Made by a program: the position numbers and the translations under genes
Shown: positions 32,902 to 40,834 of the stretch, in pieces
Layout: each line of letters begins with the position of its first letter
Position numbering within the stretch: position 1 is the stretch's first letter
DNA from: Fen-1364 sp049515135
Lineage (GTDB): Bacteria; Spirochaetota; Spirochaetia; SZUA-6; Fen-1364
NCBI GenBank assembly: GCA_049515135.1
Contig: JBEKUJ010000017.1
Span: forward strand, 11,965 to 75,964
Length of the DNA: 64,000 bases
Reading direction: 5' to 3'
Notes under the pieces: model-generated
The model's database searches: none
The model's input: only the letters and a program-made list of their open reading frames with translations
Told to the model about the DNA's origin: nothing

Positions 32902-34327
32902 GCGCACAGGCCCGTCCACCTCCTCGGGACGCAGACGGGACCAGATGGACGCATGGACCTCCCGGGCCATTGATGCGAACGACTTCGCCGAATATCGCAA
33001 CGGGATCATGCACGACTGGCTGCGCACGCTCACGCCCCTGGCGGTGGTCCTGGTTCCCATTTTCTTCATCCTCGATTACTTCATGATGCCCTCCGGCCTG
33101 CTCCCCCGCTTCGCCGTCTACAGGCTCATCTCCACCGCGCTGGCCCTGGCGCAGTTCCTGATTGTGCGAAACACGCCGCCCAGCCGATGGTCCTACCTGC
33201 ATGGCTATTTCATTTCCCTGCAGGTCGGTGGGATCATCGCCCTCATGACGGTGGACCTCGGAGGGTTCAACTCCACCTATTACGCGGGGCTGATCCTGGT
33301 GATCATCGGCGTCAATCTCCTGATGCCCTGGCGCGCAACGCACACTGCCGTCAACGCCATCGCCATCATGGCCGCGTACATAGCCTTCAACATGATCGCC
33401 GGCAAGCCCTTCGACCAGGCAAAGCTGACGAACAACCTCTTCTTCCTGGCATCCACTGCGGTCCTGGCCGTGAGCATCAACCACGTCCGCTACAACCTGA
33501 TCGAGAAGGAGTTCTCCCTCCTTGTGAAGCTGAAAAAGGCCCGTGACGCGCTCTGGGGGGAGATGGAGCTTGCCAAGAGGATCCAGACCGCACTCCTCCC
33601 GCAAAGGAAAGGCGGCATTCGGGGCTTCGAGAGCGCCGTCACCTTGCTGCCGGCAAAGGAAGTGGGAGGAGACTACTACGACATCATAGAGACGGATTCC
33701 GGGGACAGGTGGGTGGCAATCGGGGATGTGGCCGGCCATGGCGTGGATTCCGGCCTGATCATGATGATGGCGCAGGCAAGCGTCATGACTGTCATCAAGG
33801 GCAACCCGGCCGCCAAGCCACTCGACGTGCTGTCCACCACCAACAGCGTCATCAAGGAGGATATCGGCCGGCTGGGCTCCAACCACTACATGACCATGAT
33901 GGTGGTCAAGCTGGAAGACAGCTGCATGATGGTTGCAGGTCACCATCAGGACGTGCTGGTGTACAGATCTTCCCTGGGCTCGGTGACGGCCATTCCCACG
34001 AAGGGGACCTGGCTTGGCATCACGGACCAGATCGAGTCATTCATGGAAGTCAAGACCATCGATATCGATGACAATGACGTTGCGCTCTTTTTCACGGACG
34101 GAGTCACCGAAGGCACCAACAGCTCCGGGGAGATGTACGGCCAGGAGCGCCTGCAGCGGGTGTTCGCGCAAAGCGCCGACCTTCCGGTGGAAAAGACGCT
34201 GGAGCGGATCCTCGATGACGTGCGGGCCTTCCAGGCCGACCAGGAGGACGACATGACCCTGATCCTGCTGAAAAAGATACCGCAGGAGACCGGCAAGAAG
34301 ACGGCGCATGAGGGAGGCGGCGCATGA
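32888..34327 (+). CDS. membrane-bound SpoIIE/RsbU-type PP2C phosphatase
   Basis: A 479-residue protein with about six transmembrane helices (residues 45-205) and a cytoplasmic SpoIIE phosphatase domain (about 230-465). Between them a helical linker (KARDALWGEMELAKRIQTAL then LPQR) is the classic RsbU-type entry. Metal-binding Asp residues lie in EVGGDYYDIIE, WVAIGDVAGHGVDSG, LFFTDGVTEGTN and QEDDMTLILL. The enzyme should dephosphorylate the SiaC/STAS-like partner in response to a membrane or extracellular signal sensed by the N-terminal module. It overlaps the methyltransferase stop by 14 bases and the PilZ start by 4 bases. Confidence 0.9.
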   Translation: MPKAERTGPSTSSGRRRDQMDAWTSRAIDANDFAEYRNGIMHDWLRTLTPLAVVLVPIFFILDYFMMPSGLLPRFAVYRLISTALALAQFLIVRNTPPSRWSYLHGYFISLQVGGIIALMTVDLGGFNSTYYAGLILVIIGVNLLMPWRATHTAVNAIAIMAAYIAFNMIAGKPFDQAKLTNNLFFLASTAVLAVSINHVRYNLIEKEFSLLVKLKKARDALWGEMELAKRIQTALLPQRKGGIRGFESAVTLLPAKEVGGDYYDIIETDSGDRWVAIGDVAGHGVDSGLIMMMAQASVMTVIKGNPAAKPLDVLSTTNSVIKEDIGRLGSNHYMTMMVVKLEDSCMMVAGHHQDVLVYRSSLGSVTAIPTKGTWLGITDQIESFMEVKTIDIDDNDVALFFTDGVTEGTNSSGEMYGQERLQRVFAQSADLPVEKTLERILDDVRAFQADQEDDMTLILLKKIPQETGKKTAHEGGGA

Positions 34328-34704
34328 GACCCATGAGGGAGGAACGCACGCATCTCATCTATCGGCTGCGCGTGTTCGACGCGAAGAGCGGCAAGCTGCT
34401 GGGGCACATGACGGACATTACTCCAGAAGGCATGATGCTCATCGGTGAAAAGGCCGTGAAGCCGAAGAAGGAGTTCTCCCTCCGCATGGACCTCCCCCGC
34501 AACGTTATGGAGGACAGACACCTGACCTTCGCTGCCGTGAGCAAGTGGTGCCGCAAGGACGCAAGCGGAGACTACTACAGCATGGGCTTCCAGATTCAGT
34601 CCATAAGCCCTGAGGGCCTGGCCGTGGTCCGCACTCTCATCCGCGACTTCTTCCGGGAGGAGCTGGAGGGAGACTCCGTCACTGACCTGAACCCGGTGCT
34701 GTGA
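34324..34704 (+). CDS. PilZ domain protein
   Basis: A 126-residue PilZ-domain protein, the last gene of the partner-switching operon. MREERTHLIYRLRVFD is the arginine-rich N-terminal strand expected to contact cyclic-di-GMP. HMTDITPEGMMLI is the D-x-S/T-x-x-G loop in which Ser is replaced by Thr. The spacing of the arginines departs from the strict RxxxR motif, so nucleotide binding is plausible but not assured. YSMGFQIQSISPEGLAVV is the closing strand pair. It overlaps the phosphatase gene by ATGA. It may tune an output protein according to c-di-GMP, produced or removed elsewhere (an HD-GYP enzyme is encoded 6 kb upstream). Confidence 0.82.
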   Translation: MRPMREERTHLIYRLRVFDAKSGKLLGHMTDITPEGMMLIGEKAVKPKKEFSLRMDLPRNVMEDRHLTFAAVSKWCRKDASGDYYSMGFQIQSISPEGLAVVRTLIRDFFREELEGDSVTDLNPVL

Positions 34705-34747
34705 GATCGCGGTCCGATCTGCCGGCCCGCTTCCGCTCTACGCCTGC

Positions 34748-35701
34748 TCACTCCCTGGGATAGCGGTACTCGTTCCCGTCCGGGCCGAGCAGGACATACG
34801 CGTCCTGTTCAGTGCGCACAAGGGACGACTCCACCGGGGCTTTTCCGCCTCCCCCGGGAAGATCGACAGCATACGTGGGGATGGCGATGCCCGAAAGTCG
34901 GGACCGGAGCTCTTTCATCAGTGCGATGCCTTTCTCCAGGGGAACTCGAAAATGCGCCGTGCCTGAGGCAAGGTCGCCCTGAAAAAGGTAGTACGGCTTG
35001 ACTCCCGCCCTCACCAGACCGCGAAAGAGCGCCTCCAGGGTGACAGCGTCGTCATTGACGCTGCGCAGGAGCACGGCCTGGTTCAACACCGGCACCCCCG
35101 CCGTGATGAGCCTGCGAACGGCCTGACGGAACTCATCCGTGAGCTCCCGCGGATGGTTGGCATGGATCACGGCCCACACGACGCCCGGTTTTCCCAGCAT
35201 GCCGGCAAGGTCAGCGGTGATTCGCGCAGGATGGACCACGGGGATCCGCGTGCACACGCGGAGAATGTACGAGGGATCGACCTGCAGGAGGCGGTGGATG
35301 ATGCGCTCCAGGTCCTGGTCTGACAGCATCAGCGGGTCCCCGCCCGAAAGCAGGACCTCGTGCACCGATGGATTGCGAGCCAGGTAGCCGCAGGCAGCTT
35401 CGAGCTGCTCAGGGGTGATCTGGCCGCCGCCGTGGCCCGTGAAGTGCCTGCGGAAGCAGTGCCGGCAGTACGTAGCGCACCGGTCGCTCACCAGGAGCAG
35501 GGCCCGGTCCGCGTAATGATGGATGAGCCTGTCGGTGACCAGATAGCGGGAATCTCCGATGGGATCCGGGGACTCATAAGGGAGGGTTGTCTGCTCCGCG
35601 TCGCGGGGAACGTACTGGGCGGCAATGGGGTCCTTGTCGGGATCCTTCGAACGGGCAAGTCCTGCATAGTAGCGGCTGACGCCGAAGGGAAGGCGGGTCA
35701 C
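34748..35701 (-). CDS. KamA family radical SAM protein (lysine 2,3-aminomutase/EpmB-like)
   Basis: A 317-residue radical SAM enzyme. The [4Fe-4S] motif is LVSDRCATYCRHCFRR, C-x3-C-x2-C with Cys75, Cys79 and Cys82. HEVLLSGGDPLMLSDQDLER and ILRVCTRIPVVHPARITADL are hallmark KamA segments. Lys/PLP-binding motifs of lysine 2,3-aminomutase occur near the C-terminus (YAVDLPGGGGKAPV), where the Lys of GGGGK would hold PLP. Enzymes of this size include EpmB, which makes beta-lysine to modify elongation factor P, and lysine aminomutases. No efp or poxA is visible here, so which of these it is remains open. The start is a GTG at 35701, 24 bases after the mgsA stop. Confidence 0.85.
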   Translation of the reverse strand: MTRLPFGVSRYYAGLARSKDPDKDPIAAQYVPRDAEQTTLPYESPDPIGDSRYLVTDRLIHHYADRALLLVSDRCATYCRHCFRRHFTGHGGGQITPEQLEAACGYLARNPSVHEVLLSGGDPLMLSDQDLERIIHRLLQVDPSYILRVCTRIPVVHPARITADLAGMLGKPGVVWAVIHANHPRELTDEFRQAVRRLITAGVPVLNQAVLLRSVNDDAVTLEALFRGLVRAGVKPYYLFQGDLASGTAHFRVPLEKGIALMKELRSRLSGIAIPTYAVDLPGGGGKAPVESSLVRTEQDAYVLLGPDGNEYRYPRE

Positions 35702-35725
35702 GGGCTCAGGATAGGAAATATCGAC

Positions 35726-36199
35726 CTACAGTTCAATCTTCCTGGTCAGGTATTCCGTGTAATCCCGTCTGATGGGCTCATACGGCGCTTCCATGAGCTG
35801 GGACGAGATGAGGAAGTCCGCGGTGGAGCGGTTGCAGGCGGCCGGAATGTTGTACAGCACCGAAATGCGAAGCAGCGCCTTCACATCGACGTCATGGGGC
35901 TGCGGCTCCATGGGGTCCCAGAAAAAGATCAGCACATCGATCTTTCCGTCCACGATCATTGCGCCCAGCTGCTGGTCCCCCCCGAACGGCCCGGACTTCA
36001 GCTTGATAATGGTGGGCCCCTGCTCCGAGGTGCCGCGCGTGCGGCTGGAGAGCGTTTCCTCCACCAGCCTCCCGGTGGTCCCCGTGCAGATCAGCTGGTG
36101 GCCGAGGAGCAGCTTCCAGTTCCAGTTCACCCATTCGACGAGGTCTTTCTTGCAGTTGTCGTGCGCGACAAGCGCAATGTTTTTGCTTGTCTCCATCAC
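35726..36199 (-). CDS. mgsA: methylglyoxal synthase
   Basis: MgsA turns dihydroxyacetone phosphate into methylglyoxal and phosphate, a bypass of lower glycolysis when phosphate is short. The 157-residue protein has NIALVAHDNCKKDLVEWV (active-site Asp/His region), HQLICTGTTGRLVEE (phosphate-binding GTTG), KSGPFGGDQQLGAMIVDGKI with the catalytic Asp, and FFWDPMEPQPHDVDVKALLR. All are near-consensus for MgsA. Two consecutive ATGs begin the gene; the first overlaps the hemerythrin stop in ATGA. It is transcribed with the hemerythrin gene upstream and the KamA-like gene downstream. Confidence 0.95.
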   Translation of the reverse strand: MMETSKNIALVAHDNCKKDLVEWVNWNWKLLLGHQLICTGTTGRLVEETLSSRTRGTSEQGPTIIKLKSGPFGGDQQLGAMIVDGKIDVLIFFWDPMEPQPHDVDVKALLRISVLYNIPAACNRSTADFLISSQLMEAPYEPIRRDYTEYLTRKIEL

Positions 36200-36603
36200 C
36201 GCAGCCCATGCTCATTGAAGCATGCCTGGTAGCGCTTGTCGGTCCCCATGATGTGGTTCTGCAGCCACCCCCTGAGGAAGTTCAGGATCTCAATGGTGAG
36301 AATGAAGCTGGCCCGGTCCGCTCTTGCCTGCAGCTCGAGGGCCTTTGCGGTGAACTTCTGGTGCTCCAGCCTGTGGGCCTCGTAGCCCTTGTAGCTGAAT
36401 GCCTGCATGTAGCGCTCGTCTGTGGCAAAGTGGGTCGCCGCGTAGCCCACCATTGCGTCTATCGTTGCCTTCTGCGCCTCCCTCCCCTTGCGCGCAAGCA
36501 TGGCTTCGTTCAGGGAGTTGATCATTTCAATGAGCTTGCGATGCTCGTCATCGATTTTACGCACGTTCACGCTCAGCTCTGTGGACCATTCGAAATATGC
36601 CAT
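36196..36603 (-). CDS. bacteriohemerythrin
   Basis: A 135-residue single-domain hemerythrin that binds a non-haem di-iron centre and oxygen. The ligand set is readable: His in KIDDEHRKLIEMINSL, His and acidic residues in AATHFATDERYMQAF, two histidines in EAHRLEHQKFTAKAL, and the last His/Asp in LQNHIMGTDKRYQACF. The usual HFxxEE reads HFATDE, so one Glu ligand is shifted or replaced by Asp; this should be kept in mind. It probably stores or senses oxygen in the cytoplasm of a facultative or microaerobic cell. It heads a short operon with mgsA through an ATGA overlap. Confidence 0.92.
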   Translation of the reverse strand: MAYFEWSTELSVNVRKIDDEHRKLIEMINSLNEAMLARKGREAQKATIDAMVGYAATHFATDERYMQAFSYKGYEAHRLEHQKFTAKALELQARADRASFILTIEILNFLRGWLQNHIMGTDKRYQACFNEHGLR

Positions 36604-36630
36604 GGACTGTTTCCCTCCGCCCCTGGTATA

Positions 36631-39618
36631 TCACGCGGTCCGATTTAGCGCGAGGCTCCACGCGGTAAATTTCCTATTGAGATTTTTCAAGGTCAGCCCT
36701 GTCGTGTCCTCAAGGAGCCAGTGAGCGTCTTGAAGGCCGGCGCCGATCCCCACGGCGAACATGCGCGCATCGATGATCGCCTGAATCCCTGCCTGGGAGT
36801 CCTCGATGCCCGAGCAGTTTTCGAAAGGCACACCCAGACTCTCCGCGGCTCGGAAGAAGATCTCTGGATCGGGCTTTCCCTTGACCACGGCCGCAGGGTC
36901 CACGACGTGGTCCACCACTCCTTCGATGCCCAGCCGGCGCACCACCTCCCACACGTTGTGGCTGACCGATGCGACGGCCATCTTGATGCCTGCTTCCTTG
37001 AGACGGGCAAAAAGGTCCCCCATCCCCGGCAGCAGGTCTCCCGGCGTGACCCCGCCGATGAGCTCCCGGTAATATCCGTTTTTTCTTTCGGCAAGCCTCA
37101 GCTTCTCCGCGGGCGGGAAGCTGGCCCCCGACTCTGTCAGGATGATCTCCAGGCTCTCGTTCCTGCTCACGCCCTTCAGCCGCTCGTTGACCTTCCTGTC
37201 GAAGCTGATCCCCAGCTCGTTGCAGAGGCGCTTCCAGGCGCGGAAGTGCAGCTCTGCCGTGGAAGCGAGGACCCCGTCCAGGTCGAAGATGACGCATTCG
37301 AGGGCGGGAGCAAGGGTGCATGAGACCGCGGACCCCCGCGACACCACGATCTCCCTGCCTCGATGGACAACCGCCAGCGGATCGCCATCCAGCACGTCGT
37401 AGGCCGCTTTCTCATGAGTGATGGTTATCGCAAGGGACCTCCCTTTGTACTGGAGCCTGAAAGCAAGGCTTTTCCAGCGCGAAGGGAGCCGCGGGGAGAA
37501 GGAGAGCGCGCCAACCCTGTCGCGCATGCCTGCAAAGCCATAGAGGAGCGATATCCAGGTCCCCGCCATGGCCGCCATGTGCACGCCGTCTGCGACGTTT
37601 CCGTTCACGTCGTCCAGGTCCATGCGCGCCGTGCGCGAGAAATATCGGTATGCCTCTTCGGTATAGCCCAGCTCCGCCGCGGCCACACTCTGGATGCACG
37701 GGGACAGCGACGAGTCCCCCGTTGTCAGCCTGTTGTAGTAGTCGAAGTTGCGCTTCTTGTCCGCGGCGGAAAACTTCTCACCCAACAGGACCTGTGCCAG
37801 GACGACATCGGGCTGCTTCAGGACCTGGAAGCGGTAGATGACCAGCGGATGATAATGGAGCAGAAGGGGGTAGTTTTCCCGGGGAGTATTCTGCAAATCC
37901 CAGCGCGCGCGGGTGAGGAAAAGGTCGTCCTGCGCATGGATGCCTTTGTCGCGATTGTAGGGGATGCGCATCCGCCGCGCGGCTTCCTTCCAGCCCTGCA
38001 CTTCCTCGGGAAGCAGGGAAAGGGTGGAAGCGATCCGGCGGTACTGTTCGGGTGAGCGTGCGGCCAGCTCGTCGGAGAGGTCTGCAGCGAACAGGAGGTG
38101 CTCCTGCGCCATGAGGTTCGTGTAGAGGTTGTTGTTCACAAGGGCGCTGTACTCGTCGGGGCCCGTCACCTCGTTGATGCAGAAATCTCCGTTCATCTCC
38201 GGGATGAAATCCCCCAGGTCCGCCCACAGACGGGCGGTCTCGAAAACCATCTCGGCTCCCCCTTCCAGGAGGATGGCGCGATCACCCGTGGCGTCCACGT
38301 ATTTCTTCAGGGCGTACACGATGTCGGCATTGATGTGGTACTGAGCGGTGCCGGCGGGATAATAGGGTGATGTCTCCTCGCCTCCTATGGTCCGCCACGG
38401 GTAGAGCGCGCCCCTCTGGCTCATCTCGGCGGCGCGGGTCCTTGCCTTGTCCAGGAGCCGTATCCTGTACTGCGCCAGTGAGCGGGCAATGTCAGGAGAG
38501 GTGTAGACAAAGAAGGGGAGCACGTAGATCTCGGTGTCCCAGAAGTAGTGCCCTTCGTAGCCCTCGCCGCTCAACCCCTTTGCCGCAACGCTTGTGCGGC
38601 CGTCCCGTCCGGCTGACTGGAGGAGGCTCCATATATTGAAGCGCAGCCCCTGCTGCAGGCTGTCGTCTCCTTCGATTCGCACGTCAGCCCGCTCCCAGAA
38701 CGACTTGAGGTAGCCTGCCTGCTCCGCGCAGAGCGTCTCGAATCCGGCCCGCATGGCTTTGTCCACCGCGTCAGCCGCCCGGCCCTGAGCCTCGGAAGCA
38801 GGGCATTCCAGCGATGTGCAGTACCCGATGTACTTGACGAGGCGGACGGACTGTCCGCCGCGCCGCGCGGCATCGACGCGCAGGGTGGCGCTCTCGGCAC
38901 CCATGTCCATACGCTCTTTGCCGCCCCCCGAAGCCAGGTCGTGATCGACTACGCAGGCAAGGGTGAGCTTCGTATTCCTGGTCTGCTGGACCAGCGCGGC
39001 GCGTCGCCCCGTGCCCTCCACGTGGATGGTCTGGAGCGGCCTCTCGTGAAAGTGAGCCCCCACCCGCGGGTCTGCGCCAGCCGCCTGGTTGGAAACGCCT
39101 CCGTCGACAGCCGACTCCAGCCGAGCGGCGCCCTCGAAACTGGCAATGACGTACTCGATTGCCGCGACATGCCGGCGGGTGAGGGAGACGAGCCTGCGGA
39201 CAGTGAGATCGATTCGGCGCCCTGCCGGGGATCTCCAGCTGAGGGTCCGAACCAGGACGCCCTCCCTCAGGTCCAGGCGGCGTTCATAGGACAGCAGCCA
39301 ACCCGAGGAGAGATCCAGCGGCTCGTCGTCCACGAAGAGGCGGATGACCTTTGCGTCCGCAACGTTCAGCATGACCTGCCGGTTCCTGGCATACCCGTAG
39401 GCTGTCTCGCCGTACACGATGGGGGTCTCTTCGAAAAAACCGTTGATGTACGTTCCCGTGACCCCGACGCACCGGCCCTCCTCCAGGTTCCCGCGCATGC
39501 CGAGATGGCCGTTGCCCAGCGCGAAGATCGTCTCATTGCGCGCCGCCAGGGAAGGATCGAATGAGGTCTCCCGTATCTTCCATGCGTCTGACGGATAAAT
39601 CTCCTTCCGGACCGCCAT
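36631..39618 (-). CDS. GH65 disaccharide phosphorylase fused to beta-phosphoglucomutase
   Basis: A 995-residue two-enzyme fusion. Residues 1-755 are a glycoside hydrolase family 65 phosphorylase (maltose/trehalose/kojibiose phosphorylase type), which splits an alpha-disaccharide with phosphate to give beta-glucose 1-phosphate. FALGNGHLGMRGNLEEG is at the N-terminus, HYFWDTEIYVLPFFVYT in the catalytic barrel, and the general acid is Glu489 in EVTGPDEYSALVNNN. Residues about 775-985 are a HAD-family beta-phosphoglucomutase: nucleophile Asp779 and acid Asp781 in VIFDLDGVLA, with GVSRNESLE and FENCSGIEDSQAGIQ following. The fusion channels beta-glucose 1-phosphate to glucose 6-phosphate. It lies 12 bases after lacI-type gene. 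The disaccharide is unknown. Confidence 0.93.
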   Translation of the reverse strand: MAVRKEIYPSDAWKIRETSFDPSLAARNETIFALGNGHLGMRGNLEEGRCVGVTGTYINGFFEETPIVYGETAYGYARNRQVMLNVADAKVIRLFVDDEPLDLSSGWLLSYERRLDLREGVLVRTLSWRSPAGRRIDLTVRRLVSLTRRHVAAIEYVIASFEGAARLESAVDGGVSNQAAGADPRVGAHFHERPLQTIHVEGTGRRAALVQQTRNTKLTLACVVDHDLASGGGKERMDMGAESATLRVDAARRGGQSVRLVKYIGYCTSLECPASEAQGRAADAVDKAMRAGFETLCAEQAGYLKSFWERADVRIEGDDSLQQGLRFNIWSLLQSAGRDGRTSVAAKGLSGEGYEGHYFWDTEIYVLPFFVYTSPDIARSLAQYRIRLLDKARTRAAEMSQRGALYPWRTIGGEETSPYYPAGTAQYHINADIVYALKKYVDATGDRAILLEGGAEMVFETARLWADLGDFIPEMNGDFCINEVTGPDEYSALVNNNLYTNLMAQEHLLFAADLSDELAARSPEQYRRIASTLSLLPEEVQGWKEAARRMRIPYNRDKGIHAQDDLFLTRARWDLQNTPRENYPLLLHYHPLVIYRFQVLKQPDVVLAQVLLGEKFSAADKKRNFDYYNRLTTGDSSLSPCIQSVAAAELGYTEEAYRYFSRTARMDLDDVNGNVADGVHMAAMAGTWISLLYGFAGMRDRVGALSFSPRLPSRWKSLAFRLQYKGRSLAITITHEKAAYDVLDGDPLAVVHRGREIVVSRGSAVSCTLAPALECVIFDLDGVLASTAELHFRAWKRLCNELGISFDRKVNERLKGVSRNESLEIILTESGASFPPAEKLRLAERKNGYYRELIGGVTPGDLLPGMGDLFARLKEAGIKMAVASVSHNVWEVVRRLGIEGVVDHVVDPAAVVKGKPDPEIFFRAAESLGVPFENCSGIEDSQAGIQAIIDARMFAVGIGAGLQDAHWLLEDTTGLTLKNLNRKFTAWSLALNRTA

Positions 39619-39630
39619 GAGCTTCTCCGT

Positions 39631-40650
39631 CTACAGGGGCCTGCAGCTGTCTCGCACCGCAAGCAGCATGGGCAGCGGGGGGGCTGGCTCGAGGGCCGCA
39701 TGGCCTCGAAGAACGCCGATGAGCAGCCGCGCCGCCTCTGCGCCCAGGCTCGGCGCGGGGTTCGTGACGGTGGTGAGGGGAGGATTGACATACCGGGAGG
39801 GAAGGTCGTCATCGAAACCGACAATGGAGATGTCGGCCGGTATTCCAAGCCCTGCGTCCTTGATGGCCTGCATGGCCCCATAGGCAACGACGTCGTTGCC
39901 CGCGAACACCGCGGTGGGCCGTTTTTCCTCCGTGAGGATTTCCACCATGGCTTTGTACCCGCTCTCCTCAGTCAGATCTGCGCTGCGCACCCACCCTTTT
40001 CGCACGACGCATCCGGCGCTTTCCAGCGCGGCCCGGTAGCCTTCGAATCGGTCCCGCGCCGCATAGTACGAGCTGGGAGCGTGAAGGATCATCGCGACGT
40101 CTCGATGGCCGAGGGACACCAGGTACTCCACCGCGCTACGCGCCGCTGACCGGTTGTCGATGTCGATCTGCAGCACGTCGGGGTGGGAAATGGTGCCGAT
40201 CACGACAAGAGGAAAGCGGGCCGTTATCAGCTCGGCAAGTCCCTTGTCGTCGTCATGCGTGTTCATGAGGATGATGCCGTCCACGCTGTCCTGCCGCGCG
40301 CGCGACATGTAGTCCTTCTCCTGGAGCTTCAAGGGCTGCAGGACGAGCTGGAACCGGTTCTTGTTCAGCACCGGAGTCATCCCTTCGATCACGCGTATGA
40401 TATAGGCATCGGAGGAGATGTATCCCGCGTGAGGGATGAAAAAGCCGATGGAGTGATGCTTGATCATGGCCACGTCACGGGCTTTTTCATTGGGAACAAA
40501 GCCCAGCTCTCGTGCCGCCTCCAGCACCTTCCGCCGGGTCCCGTCAGGGATGTTCTTCCCTGGAGTATTGTTCAGCACGAATGAGACCGTTGTGCGTGAT
40601 ACGCCGGCCCTGTTTGCAACGTCTGCGGATGTCGCTTTTCGTTCCGCCAT
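39631..40650 (-). CDS. LacI family transcriptional regulator
   Basis: A 339-residue repressor. The helix-turn-helix and hinge occupy residues 5-58: TSADVANRAGVSRTTVSFVL then NN, and RKVLEAARELGFVPNEKARD. The rest is a periplasmic-binding-type ligand domain (GFFIPHAGYISSDAYIIRVI onwards) with the family motif SIVGFDDDLPSRYVNPPLTT. The ATG at 40650 has GAGG 8 bases upstream. It is the first gene of a transcript with the GH65-phosphoglucomutase fusion and is divergent from the GH38 mannosidase gene. It likely controls both directions via the palindrome at 40746-40759. Effector unknown, presumably a sugar or sugar phosphate of the pathway. Confidence 0.92.
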   Translation of the reverse strand: MAERKATSADVANRAGVSRTTVSFVLNNTPGKNIPDGTRRKVLEAARELGFVPNEKARDVAMIKHHSIGFFIPHAGYISSDAYIIRVIEGMTPVLNKNRFQLVLQPLKLQEKDYMSRARQDSVDGIILMNTHDDDKGLAELITARFPLVVIGTISHPDVLQIDIDNRSAARSAVEYLVSLGHRDVAMILHAPSSYYAARDRFEGYRAALESAGCVVRKGWVRSADLTEESGYKAMVEILTEEKRPTAVFAGNDVVAYGAMQAIKDAGLGIPADISIVGFDDDLPSRYVNPPLTTVTNPAPSLGAEAARLLIGVLRGHAALEPAPPLPMLLAVRDSCRPL

Positions 40651-40704
40651 CGCTTTGACCTCACTCCTGCCGGGGGCCACGTATTTTCGGCGAGTTACTA
40701 ACAC

Positions 40705-40733
40705 AGAATAGCATGAGTCCGCGCAAGGTTCAA
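40705..40733 (-). promoter_or_regulatory. predicted sigma-70 promoter for lacI-GH65 operon
   Basis: On the minus strand TTGAAC (plus positions 40728-40733) and TATTCT (40705-40710) are 17 bases apart. It reads toward the LacI gene at 40650. Confidence 0.6.
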
Positions 40734-40745
40734 GGGCGTTTTCAC

Positions 40746-40759
40746 GTTGCTGATGCAAC
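40746..40759. promoter_or_regulatory. predicted LacI-type operator
   Basis: GTTGC-TGAT-GCAAC is a perfect inverted repeat with 5-base arms and an even spacer, the form usual for LacI-family operators. It overlaps the -35 of the predicted GH38 promoter and lies just upstream of the lacI promoter. Confidence 0.55.
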
Positions 40760-40775
40760 TACTCCATGTTAAGAT
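40747..40775 (+). promoter_or_regulatory. predicted sigma-70 promoter for GH38-GPH operon
   Basis: TTGCTG at 40747-40752 and TAAGAT at 40770-40775 are separated by 17 bases. Transcription from here would begin near 40782, which supports the downstream ATG at 40835 as the GH38 start. Confidence 0.55.
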
Positions 40776-40834
40776 CGAAGCGGACCCATTTCGAGCAGGT
40801 TGATGCCCACACATCCGGGAGGGTCACTCTTTCC

